Positions 22,788 through 33,639 of a stretch of 64,000 nucleotides of DNA are shown here, in pieces. The stretch is from the NCBI GenBank assembly GCA_028583605.1, contig CM053328.1:32099578-32163577 (forward strand), written 5' to 3'. A program made the translations under genes and the position numbers. Position 1 is the stretch's first letter. Every line of letters starts with the position of its first letter. Source of the DNA: Dastarcus helophoroides (taxonomy: Eukaryota; Arthropoda; Insecta; Coleoptera; Bothrideridae). The notes beneath the pieces were generated by a model that was not told the origin of the DNA, made no database searches, and saw only the letters and a list, made by a program, of their open reading frames with translations.

Positions 22788-22938
22788 CGGACTGGTCCTT
22801 AGTTATCACCAAAAGTTGAAATACAAATCTTGTCCCCTGAAACCAAGAAAGATTAAAAAACACAACCAAAGTTGCTCTAACGCTTTTCGACAGCCAAGTT
22901 ATCATCTTCAGAGAGAATTTGAAGATGACAGCTTGGAA
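22788..22938 (-). mobile_element. Hairpin element, copy 3
   Basis: The left outer end TTTGGTGGAACGGACTGGTC is intact, followed by one full arm to GCCAAGTTATCATCTTCAGAGAG. The second arm is mostly lost after GAAGATGACAGCTTGG. Open frames read through it on the minus strand are artefacts of the repeat. Confidence 0.75.
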
Positions 22939-22959
22939 TTTCAAAATTCCCGCTTTAAA

Positions 22960-24330
22960 AGTCGAAATTATAAGAATGCTTTTGACAATTAATTTATTTG
23001 AAAAAAAATTTATTTCTTTCATTCCGAAAATGTTATTTTTTTTTTGAAAAATGTTTACTAATAAGAAATTTTTTTTTCTAGAAATATGATCTGCTTTCTC
23101 GTAGAGTTTAATCTCTAAATTTCGATCTTTTTTTATCGAAATTTGAATTTAAAATTCAAACTTGAGAATAAATTAAACATTTCTGGAAAAATTGGAAATT
23201 CCAATTCAGAATTTTCTTTGGTCCTACAGTAATTGTTTAGTTTTCTTATTTTTATGCGGATTTGAAGTTTATTCTTCCTAAACTTATACTTAATAATTTT
23301 TAGTTTCTTATCAAAATTACAAATTAAAATGAACTTTAAAATATTTAAATTTCGTTAAAAAGCTTTTAAATTTTCAAAACAAATTAGAGGGAAATCAAGA
23401 AAAAATATTTTAACGACAAAATCTCCAGGAAAAGTCGAAATTTAAAAAAAAAATTCTTTGTGTGAAATGTTTAGAGAAAAACACGAATTGTATAGGAAAA
23501 AAAGGAAAATTTCTTAGAGAAAAAATCGAAATTTGAAAAAAATTTGAAATATCTTTGCAAAAAAATCAAAATTTTTTGTTTTTCCCAAAATGTTGAAATT
23601 TTTATAGAGCTTTCAGGGTTTTTTTCAAACATTTTTTGTCAAAACTACAAAATAAAATGCTTTAAATTGTCAGTGTTGTGAAAAAACTTGACATTTTTAA
23701 AGCAAATTAGAGGAACACAAAGAAAAATCTGGAGAAGTTGGAATTTCTAGAAGAAATTTTAAGAACGACACTTTCAGGAAAAATGGAAATTTCGAGAAAA
23801 TATTTGTTTGATAGAATATTTAGGAAAAATGGAAACTACAGAAAAAATCAAAATTTCCTAAAAGTATCGACATATCTGAAAAAACTCAAAAATTTTATAC
23901 AACATGAAATTTGAGGTAAAAATTCGAAGATACCGTATCAACTTATTTTTTTAGAGAAATATTAAAATGCGAAATAAGTTGGATTTAGATTTTTTTTTGA
24001 AATTGTAATTATTTGCTCAAAATATTGACATTTTTAAAGAATTTGAAGTTTTTTTCTTAACATTTTAATTCCTGCTCGAAATATTGATTTCTTTCTCAAA
24101 ACTTTTACAAAAATTAGTTTTTTAAAATGTAATTTTGATCAAAATTAAAAATAAAACAGGTTTTTAAATGTAACTTCGTGAAAGAAACCTAAAATTTCTA
24201 TAAAAGCAAATCAGAGAAAATTTAAAATTTCTACAAAAAATTGTGTACTGAAAAGTGTTGAGAAAATTTTGAGAAAAAACTCGTAAGCAAAATTGGGGAT
24301 GGTGCAATTCCACAGTGCCCAGACGACAGC
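22960..24330 (+). repeat. Long dispersed repeat, copy 2
   Basis: Homologous to 14745-16705 and lacking both insertions found there. At about 23277-23292 it reads CTAAACTTATACTTAATAAT, the uninterrupted form of the Helitron target. Confidence 0.65.
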
Positions 24331-24765
24331 CGTCACTGGAAGGTATTAAAAATATCCTTGCGAAAAGTGCTTGCCCAGCTTGAGGGACGAAAACCGGACG
24401 ACAGGACGAAATAAACAAAATCAAAAATCAAATCGAGGATAATTGTAGTAAATTAAAAACCACAAACAAAAACTATAATTAAATATTTAATCTACCTACT
24501 AGCTAAAACCACTAATCAGTCATTAAGGATCAAATATACCAACATTGTGGACGGTTACGACGGATATGATCTGCCACAGGAAATGACTAGCAATTGGCAA
24601 TTTGCACCTTTTTCCGCGGTGTTTGACTTATTTAATAAATATTGAATACGGTTTCTTCCTTTAAGATGGTTTTTCCAGTAGGATTTTACACTGTGATAAT
24701 AAATTTAAACTGTATTACTCAAAAAAGACTAATTTTCAAAGCATAATCACCTTCTGGTGATGCAT
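24331..24765. other. Unassigned spacer
   Basis: AT-rich, non-repetitive, with no supported gene. Confidence 0.4.
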
Positions 24766-25147
24766 TCTAAAATAAAAATGAAGCGACTAAGTGTCTGGCC
24801 GTCTGTCGATTGATTTTTATCCGGGCTAATTTCGGAAACTGCTAAATCGATCTTAATGAAACTTTCACTAAAATAGAGAGCATTTTAAGGGGTACCTTTT
24901 AGGCTATTTTTATTCTAGTAATTTTCGTTTCTAAGAACTGTGTTAAGAATTTTATTTCAGGTAATAACAGAGACATATGAAAGAGAAATCAATCCGCTAG
25001 CTGACATAATATTGCGCACCACCTACAATTCTATCAAATACTAAGAATAAGAAGCGCGAGCCTTTGAATCTATTATTGTATTAAAATCAAATGGGAAATT
25101 ATTTTATTTTGAAATACGACATTATTGGAGCAGACAGTCACAGCTAG
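24766..25147 (+). mobile_element. Helitron-type non-autonomous element (family A)
   Basis: Starts TCTAAAATAAAAATG and carries CCGTCTGTCGATTGAT and TCCGGGCTAATTTCGGAAAC. It ends GTCACAGCTAG|T. It aligns in order with the copies at 12067-12476 and 31253-31661, but the 3' hairpin is degraded. Confidence 0.65.
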
Positions 25148-25423
25148 TTAATAACGTAAACTGTCTTTAAGTCGAAAGTTATTTCTTCAAGAACACAGTT
25201 AGTTTGCTAGCAGCATTCTTAAGAGAACGAAAATAATAAAAGGAGTATGTCCAATACGTATCAAAAAGGGAAAATCAAGCAGTATCTGCGAAGCAAACAT
25301 CTGGTGTAGAGGATATATTTGCAAATAAGGCAAAATCAGAGAAACACAGCGGCGAACATTACCAAATACGATTTACTGGGACAATATGGAGCATCCAAGA
25401 GCACCGGGTATTCAATAACATAA
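25148..25423. other. Unassigned spacer
   Basis: Less AT-biased than average from about 25240. It may be part of the same remnant as the following open stretch, but frames are broken by stops. Confidence 0.3.
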
Positions 25424-25573
25424 CGATGCACTTCCATTTACTGCATTACTTTAAAAGGTTTAATTTCTGTTTATGGTATTGTACCAGATAAGAGTGAATC
25501 AAGAGCACATGGTGCACCAATATTATTGCAACATCTAGATAAATTGGCACGAATGCAAATCCTTCACTGGTAA
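25424..25573 (+). pseudogene. Unrecognised coding-like remnant
   Basis: About 49 codons open to a TAA at 25571, with protein-like composition (VYGIVPDKSESRAHGAPILL). A stop lies immediately upstream in frame and no family is recognised. It may be a fragment of a mobile-element protein or chance. Confidence 0.22.
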
Positions 25574-25759
25574 ATTAGTTAATAAAAAAAGCCATTTTCG
25601 ATAATTCAACACAAATAATATGTGACTGCTTTACTTAACTCTTGAAATATCTTTTCGTTTGCATTTTAATGTTCACGTTTCTAAATGGATTCCCTTTTTT
25701 TAAGACTCAGTTAGGCCCTTAATTCTACGTATTGGATGCAGTTCCTGTGCAGGCAAAAC

Positions 25760-25930
25760 GAGGAAAAATAATTGATGTACAAATCTTGTCCCTTGAAACC
25801 AACGAAAATTAGAAAAACACAACAACAGTTGCTATAATGCGTTTCGATAGCCAAGCTACAAGATTTGTATGCATATCAATTCGTTTGTATGTATATCAGT
25901 CCGTTACACCAAAAAAAAGAGAAAAAATAA
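25760..25930 (+). mobile_element. Hairpin element, copy 4, with flanking direct repeats
   Basis: GAGGAAAAATAA at 25760-25771 and GAGAAAAAATAA at 25919-25930 (one difference) flank the element. The element ends CCGTTACACC plus an A8 run. The inner part is shortened. Confidence 0.72.
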
Positions 25931-26464
25931 AAAAGGTTGAATTCATAATTCGACCTTGTTGAAAATGTTCAAAATTGTTCAAAATTTCGACATTTATGAA
26001 AATTTTGCATTTTTTTCAAAATTTCGTTTGTTCTGTATACATTTTAGAACACTTCCACTTTCTTGTACATTTCAGCTTTTCTGAAAATACTGACTTTTAT
26101 TGAAATTTTCGACTCATTTCCAAATATCGTCTTTTTGAAAATACCAGCTTTTTTAAAACATTTGAATTTTATTCAAAATTTTGGATTCTTTCAAATTTTG
26201 ACTTATTTTCAAATTTTTAATTTGACATTTTAAAATATATACTCTTTTTTAAAATGTCGACTTTTTCTAAAAATTTTAATTTAATTCTGATAAATTCGAC
26301 TCTTTTCAAAATTTTGACCTTTTGAAAATTCCTACTTTTTTAAAATGTCAGATTTTTTGTACCCTTATTTTGATCTTTTTTAGATATCACTTTTTTTTGA
26401 AAATGTTATCTTAATTTCAAGTTGTCCGTTTTGAAAATTTGAACTATTTGATAGCTTGTACTTC
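25931..26464 (-). repeat. T-rich low-complexity tract
   Basis: TTTTCAAAATTTCGAC-type words on +. No gene is supported. Confidence 0.65.
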
Positions 26465-26585
26465 TTTTCAAAATTTTGGGCGAAACGTCGAATGCTTTTA
26501 GCAGTTCTTTGCCACGCGACAGTCAGATTTCGAAAGAAATATACCTTTTACTCATTCTGGTGGTGGAAGCTTTTGTAGACATTTT
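26465..26585. mobile_element. Foldback-family fragment
   Basis: GGGCGAAACGTCGAATGCTT, TTTAGCAGTTCTTTGCCACG, a diverged GAAATATACC and GGTGGAAGCTTTTGTAGACA reproduce the right arm of 51720-52255. They extend into the complement of its GAAGGCTTCC end. Confidence 0.65.
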
Positions 26586-27000
26586 GACTATTTCAAAGTG
26601 TTGAATTTTTTGAAAATTTTCAACCTTTTTCACAAATTTGGCCTAATTTTGAAAATGTTTTCAAAATTAGGCCAAAAATTTGAAAATGTTTTCAAAATTT
26701 CGCTTCTTATTGATAACTTAGACTTCCTTTTTATTTTCACTCGAAATGTCTACTTTTTTCTAAATCTAACTTTTTTTAAATTCGACATTTTTAAAAATCT
26801 CCATTAAATTATTATTAAAATCAATTACTATTAAAATCTTCAATTTTTTAAAAAAATCAGATTTTGAAAACATTGATTTTATTTAAAATATTTGATTTTT
26901 TTAATGTCGACCATTTCCAGGATTTTGGTTTTTACTTTCTGAAAATGATAACATTTTTGAGAAATCGGACTTCGATCGTGTATTAAAAATTTCGACTTTC
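26586..27000 (-). repeat. T-rich low-complexity tract
   Basis: Continuation of the T-rich tract after the foldback fragment, with a short direct repeat of GAAAATGTTTTCAAAATT near 26650-26690. No gene is supported. Confidence 0.6.
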
Positions 27001-27750
27001 CCTAATATACGGTGCGCTTCAATACAAAATTATCTGCCCTTAATGACTTGTCAGATCGTAATTTTTAAGAAAAATACCAAAACACATCAATAAATATATA
27101 CAGAGGGACATATTTTATTACAATTATACTAACAAGGAAAGGTCGCGAAGTGTCCGGCGCCGATTTTGCTAATTTTTGGATATGTTTTAAAGGACCAAAA
27201 TCTAAGAGACACGTATTTTTTTTATCGGCTGATAAACGGTTTTAAGGGTAGTTTTACCCCCTCAAAGTTGAAGCAAAAAATGCAGATTTTGCTGTTTCTC
27301 GAATACCAAAAATAATATTCGAGTCGTTTTTTTTTCCAAAGTTTTGCTTTGACGAGAAATAAAAGAAAACAATTTTTTCAAAATTTTCCCACCCCCCTCA
27401 TGGGGGCAAACTACCCCATTTAGAAGTTTTTTAATCATAAAAATGGTAATTACGTCAGCAAAATTTTGAAAAAAATATATGTTACTTTATACACCAAAAC
27501 TAATTTTACCTGTTTTTGGATTTTGTCGAAAAAAATTTTTTTGGGGGGTAAACACCACTTACACGAATACGTATATAATAGGATGTATTTTTATGATTGT
27601 TTTATTTTTTTTTTCTGAAGCGAAGTATTTCGACGAGGAACTAAAAAAATAATGTTTTAAGATTTTTTCGGTGACCCCTCATCCCTACCCTCCACCCTTT
27701 CCTTATAGTAGGGTGAACTACCTACTTAAAAAACTGGAAAATGCGAGATT
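27001..27750. mobile_element. Unclassified element relic with G/C-run blocks
   Basis: Contrasts with its surroundings. It has GTGTCCGGCGCCGATTTTGC, short G and C runs (CCCACCCCCCTCATGGGGGC, TTTTTGGGGGGTAAAC, ACCCCTCATCCCTACCC) and repeated GCAAAATTTTGAA/TTTTGTCG words, but no long open frame. The style is that of a decayed transposon, but I cannot place it in a superfamily. Confidence 0.35.
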
Positions 27751-27769
27751 GAGGACCTTTAGCAGAAGT

Positions 27770-29235
27770 TTTGACTTTTTAAAACTTCTGCATTTCCAAA
27801 ACTTCCAAGTTTTTCGAAATTTTAAATTCTCGAATCTTTGAAATTTTGAAAATTCAACTTTTTGAAAGTTTCACCTTCTCCACAAAATTTCTAATTTTTT
27901 TCAAATAATCTTACGTATGCAAATTTGACCCTTATTTAAAAAACTCTTTTTTAAAAAATTTCGATATTTTTAAAAGGTTGGATTTTTTAAAATTTCCACT
28001 TTTTTTAAATTTTCGACACTTTTTCGGAATTTTACCTTTTTTTAAAATTTTAGAAACTTTTTTATCAAAATTTCGATTCTTCCTAGAGGTTTTAAATTTT
28101 TTCAAAATCTCGAACTTTTTTTAGAATTTCCACTTTTTTTGGAAATTTCGCCATTTTATCATTAAAATTTGGATTTTTGGTCAAAGTTTTGACTTTTTTG
28201 AAAATGGCGAAGATTTTTCGAAATTTTCATTTTTTTGGAAAGCTCGAACTATTTTCAAAATTTTAACTTTTTCCCGAACCTTCAAGTTTTTGTAAATTTG
28301 ATATTCTGAAAAATTCGCAATTTCCAGAAAATGTCTAATTTTTTAAAAAATATGATGTATGTAAAGACACTTATTTAAAAATTCTACTTTCTTGAAAAGT
28401 TCGATATTTTTAAAAAGTTGGATTTTTTCAAAATTTGGTTTTTTTTAAATTTTCGATACTTTTTGAGAATTTCCACTTTTGTGAAAATTTCGTCGGCATT
28501 TTCTTATCAAAATTTCGATTCTTTCTCGAGGTTCTCGAACTTATTTTAAAATTTCCACATTTTTGGAAACTTCGCCATTCTATCATCAAAATATCCATTT
28601 TTCTCAAAGTTTTAACTTTTTTCAAAATTGCGTATACATTTTTAAAAGTTTCCACTTTAGTAAACATCTCGAACTTTTTCCAAATTTTGACCTTTCCTCG
28701 AACCTTTAAGTTTTTGTAATTTTGATTTTCTGATTTTCGCCTTTTCCAGTAAATGTCTAATTTTTTAAAAATCTGACTGCAAAGACTCTTACTTAAAAAA
28801 TTCTACTTTCTTCAAAATTTGGACATTTTTAAAAAATTGAATTTTTCCAAAATTTCGACTTTTTTAAAATTTTCGATACTTTTTCAGAATTTCCATTTTT
28901 TTAAATTTCGACATTTTCGATTCTTCCTCGAAAATTTAATTTTTTTCAAAATCTCGAACTTTTTTAGAATCTCTACTTTTGGAAATTTTGTCATTTTATT
29001 TTCAAAATTTAAACTTTTCCTCTAAGTTTTGACTTTTTCAAGATTGTGATCATTTTTGAAAATTTCGACTTTTTTGAAAGTTTCGAACTTTTTGAAAATT
29101 TCGAACTTTTTCTTCAAAATTTCGACTTTTTGGCGAATCTTCAAATTTTTGTAAATTTTTGTAAATTCGCCTTTTTCATAAAATTTCCGATTTTTTTAAA
29201 GAATCTATGTAAATTTGGTTCTTATTTTGCTGCTG
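27770..29235 (-). repeat. Tandem array of ~430-bp T-rich units (3-4 copies)
   Basis: The marker AAAATGTCTAATTTTTT and its variants recur near 27884, 28329, 28753 and 29185. The TCGATTCTTCCTCGA marker recurs near 28074, 28516 and 28917. Order within the unit is kept. A further partial unit appears at 29640-29850, beyond the hairpin element. Confidence 0.6.
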
Positions 29236-29276
29236 CTTGTGTCAAAAATAGATAAAATAGGAGAAAACAACAAAAC

Positions 29277-29462
29277 TCAAAAATTGAATTAAAAATCTTG
29301 TCCCTTGAAACCAAATAAGATTAAAAAACACAACAAAGGTTGCTCTAAAGCAATTCGATAGCCAAGCTTTGTTGTGTTTCTTAATCTTTCTTGGTTTCAG
29401 GGGATAATTTATGTATTTCAATTTTTGAAGATAACCAAGAACAAGTCCGTTCCACCAAAACC
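29277..29462 (+). mobile_element. Hairpin element, copy 5
   Basis: Both arms are present. The right end is complete (GATAACCAAGAACAAGTCCG then TTCCACCAAAACCAAAAC). Direct repeats are unclear. Confidence 0.72.
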
Positions 29463-30892
29463 AAAACATAACTCAGTTTGCACAATACCTCACACTTAGA
29501 TTTTTGACTTTTGACTGACGAAGCTCAATTAGGTAGACAATTTTACTCCAAATGACTTAGCTTCCTTTAAACAACGACAGTAACTTCAAAATATCTACGA
29601 AAACGACTTGAACTCATTTTCACGAGTTTGAAGCGATTTGAAAAATGCTTTTTTTGAAAGTTTCGATATTTTTGAAAAGTTTGTTTTTTCAAAAAATCCG
29701 CTTTTTGCAAAGTTTCGATATTTTATTATCTAAATTACGATTCTTCCTCGAAGTTTTAAATTGTTTTCAGATCTCGAACTCCTTTTTAGAATTCTCACTT
29801 TTTTTTGGAAATTTCGCCATTTTATCATCAAAATTTCAAGAGTTTTCCTAATATTTTGAAATATATTTTTATAAATTACGAGATTTTATTAAAATGCCGA
29901 AATATCTTATTTATTTCGAAATTTTAAATTCTGTCAAAATTTTACTCAGACTTTAAGCTTCAATTTCTCCTTTTAACTCAAAATCTACAATTTTATTTTA
30001 CAGTTCAACAAAGTGTAGAGTGTCAAAATGTTTAGAGGGCATTTTGAGAAGAATCTCGAAACTATTAAAAAAAATTTAAGTTTCGAATTTAAAGTAGAAA
30101 TAAGAAAATAGTAAAAATTTTAAGTTTAAAATTGAAATGTTAAAAAGTCGAGATTTGAAAAGGTCTAAATTCATTAAAATAATCTGAAATTTGTTGGGTT
30201 AATACCAATTTTTTTCTCAAAATATTGATATTAACCCAAAAATATTGATTTTAAGAAATTTCGATTGAAATTTGGCGTTTAAAAGTCTAAATTTCCGAAA
30301 AACGTCGAACATTGAAATTTAGAAAAGTCTCAGTTTCATAATTAATGTTGAAAATTTGACAAAATAAACTAGGAATTTAAAAATATTTTTATAACAATTT
30401 TATATATTTTTTCCCGAAATCTGAGTTTTTTTGAAAAAATCTCAAACGTTGAGTATCAACATTTTCAGTCTATACGCAATTTATGGGTTGATTTTCCCCT
30501 TTTTTGAAAGCTAGATTTTTTTTATTTCCTTTTTCGATTTTCCGTTTTTACTGAACCTTCCGATTGCGAATGACATAACTGAAACACCCCGTATACTGAC
30601 ACCCGAGTAAAACATAACTTTCTCAAATTTCTACAACAAATACGATTTTTAAATGTGTAAAATGATGGGTCGAATTTAACGTAGCATTATGAATTCCAAT
30701 CGAGATTGAAGCTCTTAAAATATCGATTACCAATCAGTGAATGTATAAGTGAAAACGACTTCATGATTTCATTCACTTCTTAATATGAATGGAATAACAT
30801 CGATCCATGTGGGAAACAATTGAATAAATCTATAAAAAATACGAATAACCTGTTTACACAGTTGTCGCGGTCCTCACATTTTTTTCTTTCAG
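29463..30892. other. Mixed spacer: partial array unit, low-complexity, then unique DNA
   Basis: 29640-29870 repeats the ~430-bp unit. 29870-30520 is low-complexity A/T. 30540-30892 is unique AT-rich DNA ending in the strong pyrimidine tract of the next feature. Confidence 0.4.
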
Positions 30893-31029
30893 CAACCGTT
30901 GAACGGCTGAACGTTGGAATTCAGCGGAATCAAAAGCTCGCTCTCATGATTACTAAATATGGCATTGAAAAGAAGATCCTTTTTTTTGGTCGCTCAGATG
31001 CTTATATGGTTATATTTAGGTTGCAGTAA
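30893..31029 (+). CDS. Possible terminal exon, unrecognised
   Basis: A strong acceptor (ATTTTTTTCTTTCAG, AG at 30891-30892) leads into an open frame (VERLNVGIQRNQKLALMITK, then KILFFGRSDAYMVIFRLQ). It ends in TAA at 31027, with AATAAA 28 bases later. Acceptor, stop and poly(A) signal occur in the right order and composition is less AT-biased. No family is recognised and the upstream exon was not found. Confidence 0.38.
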
Positions 31030-31056
31030 CTGATACATAATACCGACATGGACATA

Positions 31057-31062
31057 AATAAA
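31057..31062 (+). promoter_or_regulatory. AATAAA poly(A) signal candidate
   Basis: Directly downstream of the stop of the putative exon ending at 31029. Confidence 0.4.
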
Positions 31063-31252
31063 ACTCTTCGAAGTATGTTTGCCTGATAAAGAATAAATAA
31101 CTATTAGGTTTAGTGGTGCAGTAAATTCTTATGCAAATGTTCGTTAAACTCACGTTCAGACAATTAAAATCTTAAAAATAAAAAAAACAGTAAAATTAGA
31201 TCTGAGGATTTGCATAAGAAGGGAAAATGAAACCAGTATAAATATATACATA

Positions 31253-31661
31253 TCTATATAAATAAAATTGAAAAGTCTCAGCGTCTATCTGTCTGTCGAC
31301 TGATCTTTTGTCCGGACTAATCTCTGAAACTACTAAATCGATTTTAATGAATCTTTTTCTAGAATATAGAGTGCTTTTAAGGGTAGTTTTTAGGCTACTT
31401 TTATCCCGGTAAAACTGAATATTTTACCAATAACTGTGCTAACAATTTATTTGAGGTTATAACACACAACATGTAAAAAAGGAACCAATCTTCAATACTT
31501 ATGACTGATATACTGAGAACCACCTACAATTCTAGCTGCTACTAGAAATACTAAAATAAAGAGTGCGAACCTTTGACTCTATTACTCTATTAAAAAATTA
31601 TCTTATTTTGAAATATGATGTTATTGGACCTTGCGCAGACAAAGTCGCAAGGGTCACCTAG
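31253..31661 (+). mobile_element. Helitron-type non-autonomous element (family A), best-preserved copy
   Basis: Starts A|TCTATATAAATAAAATTG, with CTATCTGTCTGTCGACTGAT and a GTCCGGACTAATCTCTGAAAC block. Near the end is a hairpin (GACCTTGCG, loop CAGACAAAGT, CGCAAGGGTC), then CACCTAG|T. The TC start, 3' hairpin, CTAG end and A/T flanks are diagnostic of Helitrons. It has no coding capacity. Confidence 0.78.
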
Positions 31662-32435
31662 TCAGAAATAAACACTAAAGCAAGGTTTGGTGTTTATTAA
31701 ACATTATTTAATCAATTACTATGTCGATTTTTAAAACACTTTAATCCAAATTAATAATGAAATCTTATCCCATCAAAATATTTGCCAAGTTTTACTGCTT
31801 GCTTCATATTTACTCTGAAAGCATCTACGTACAATTAACTTAGAATTACGCTCTTTCAATGTAAAGTAATTATTTAAATTAATTTCTCAAAATTCAGTTG
31901 AAATCGTTATACATTTTTCGGCCGCTAATCAATTGGAGATTTGATAAAAGATTGTGAGAAAGGCGAGAAGATCTACATCTCCATTTACTGAAACTAAATA
32001 ATTGCTTGAAAGTATGATTTGCATATTGCTGATGGGAGTTGTAAATTTCGAATGAATGACATACTACGTGTAGGTAATGGTTAATTAAAAGTAAATGAAA
32101 CTAGACTAAAGGAAGAGCATTTCGTGTATTTTAACGCTCTGTTTTGCTTAAAACCTGTTAAAAGCTAACTTATTTTTTTCATAAAATAAATTGATAATTA
32201 AAATGTCTACTTCTCTGAATTAAATTAATGAAATTTATGATATCGTGCTTCAGTTAGAACTGATTGCGTTATTTCAAGTTTTTAAAGCAATTATGGTATG
32301 TAATACATCAAAATACGAAGACGATTCGATGCAATGCGAGACCCAAAACAAAAATTAATATTGCCTGGCATTTTCTTCGACACTTGCTTTCTTCAGATTT
32401 TCTCTAGTTAGGAAATGTTGTCTTTTTTGGATGCA
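31662..32435. other. Unique AT-rich stretch
   Basis: No gene, repeat or element is recognised. Confidence 0.5.
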
Positions 32436-32439
32436 ATTC

Positions 32440-33635
32440 CCAGTTTTTACTTTCCATTTTTTATTTTTTCTTTTAAATTTTCGACAAACTGAAAACTTCA
32501 CTATTTAAGAGATTTTATTACTATTATTTTCAAATATTCCACTTTTTTCTGAAATTTCAATTGAAAAATCCCTCCCATTTTTTTGAAAATGTTGATTTTT
32601 TCTCAAAATTCTGCAAAATTTGCAAATTTGGGGTTTCTTCCATGGAATTTTGGCTTTATACTCCGCATATTGTTCTTTTGAGAAGATTTTTACTTTGTTT
32701 TCGAAATGTTATGAAATTTAGACTTTTTTTTAAGTATCAGTTTACGTCCTTAACTTTCCCTTTTTTAACCAAGATTTTTATCCAAGATGCCAAATTTCTA
32801 CTTTTTCATAATATTTACATTTTATTTCTTCGCCAACATTAATTTCGAAAATTTTATATTTTTGTTAGATATTTTCAAACTTCAAGTTTTAAAATAGTCT
32901 TTTTATAATTTTGTTTTTTTTTGGAAATGTTATTTATTTTTTCTAGGTTTAAAGCCGTAATTTCTTCGCCCCTTTTCTCAAAATTTTCTATTTACATTTT
33001 TTTTTGAAATTTAGTTTGTTTTTTTTTTAATTTGGATATTTTTGTTTGTCATTTTAAATTTGCTTTAAAAATTCTGAGGATACAATTTCAGTATTTTTCT
33101 TTTTTTAGATTCATTTGATTATAAACTCAAAACTTGATGGTTTTGATATTTATTTCAAAATTTCCACTTTAAAGAACAAAATTTTTACTTTTTTGAAATT
33201 TCAAGTTGAAACTCTATTTCTGTTCTAGATATTGGTTTAAATCATATATTTTTCCAAGCTTTTTTAAAATTACCATTCAGTGTTGCATCATTTCGACTTT
33301 TGTTCAAAATTTTGGTATTTAACTCGAAATTTTTAGGTTGTTTTTCAAATTCCTGCTTTTTCACATAATTCCAAATTAACATCGTCAATTCTTTTTAGAA
33401 ATTAAGAGATTTTGATTGTTAATTAAAAATGATATTAACTTTTTTTCTAAAAATTTCAATTTTACACAAGAAATTTTTTAATAAATTTCCAATATTAGAA
33501 TACCGACTTAAAATTCGACATATTTCCTCCAAGTTTTAAGTTTAAACTTCCACTTCTAAATTTCCAGTGTATTTACTTTTGTTCCAAAATCTACTTTTTA
33601 ATATCAAAAATGCAGAATTTTGACAATCTGGGAAT
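32440..33635 (-). repeat. T-rich low-complexity tract
   Basis: TTTTTCTCAAAATTCTG-type words. Short open frames here are Phe/Leu-rich artefacts. Confidence 0.6.
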
Positions 33636-33639
33636 TTTG

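Noticed and set aside
22651..23022. 123-codon minus frame, with similar ones at 29242-29469 and 50799-51011
   Set aside because: Each reads through a hairpin-element arm and shares the same NLSWFQGTRF peptide because the element is repeated.
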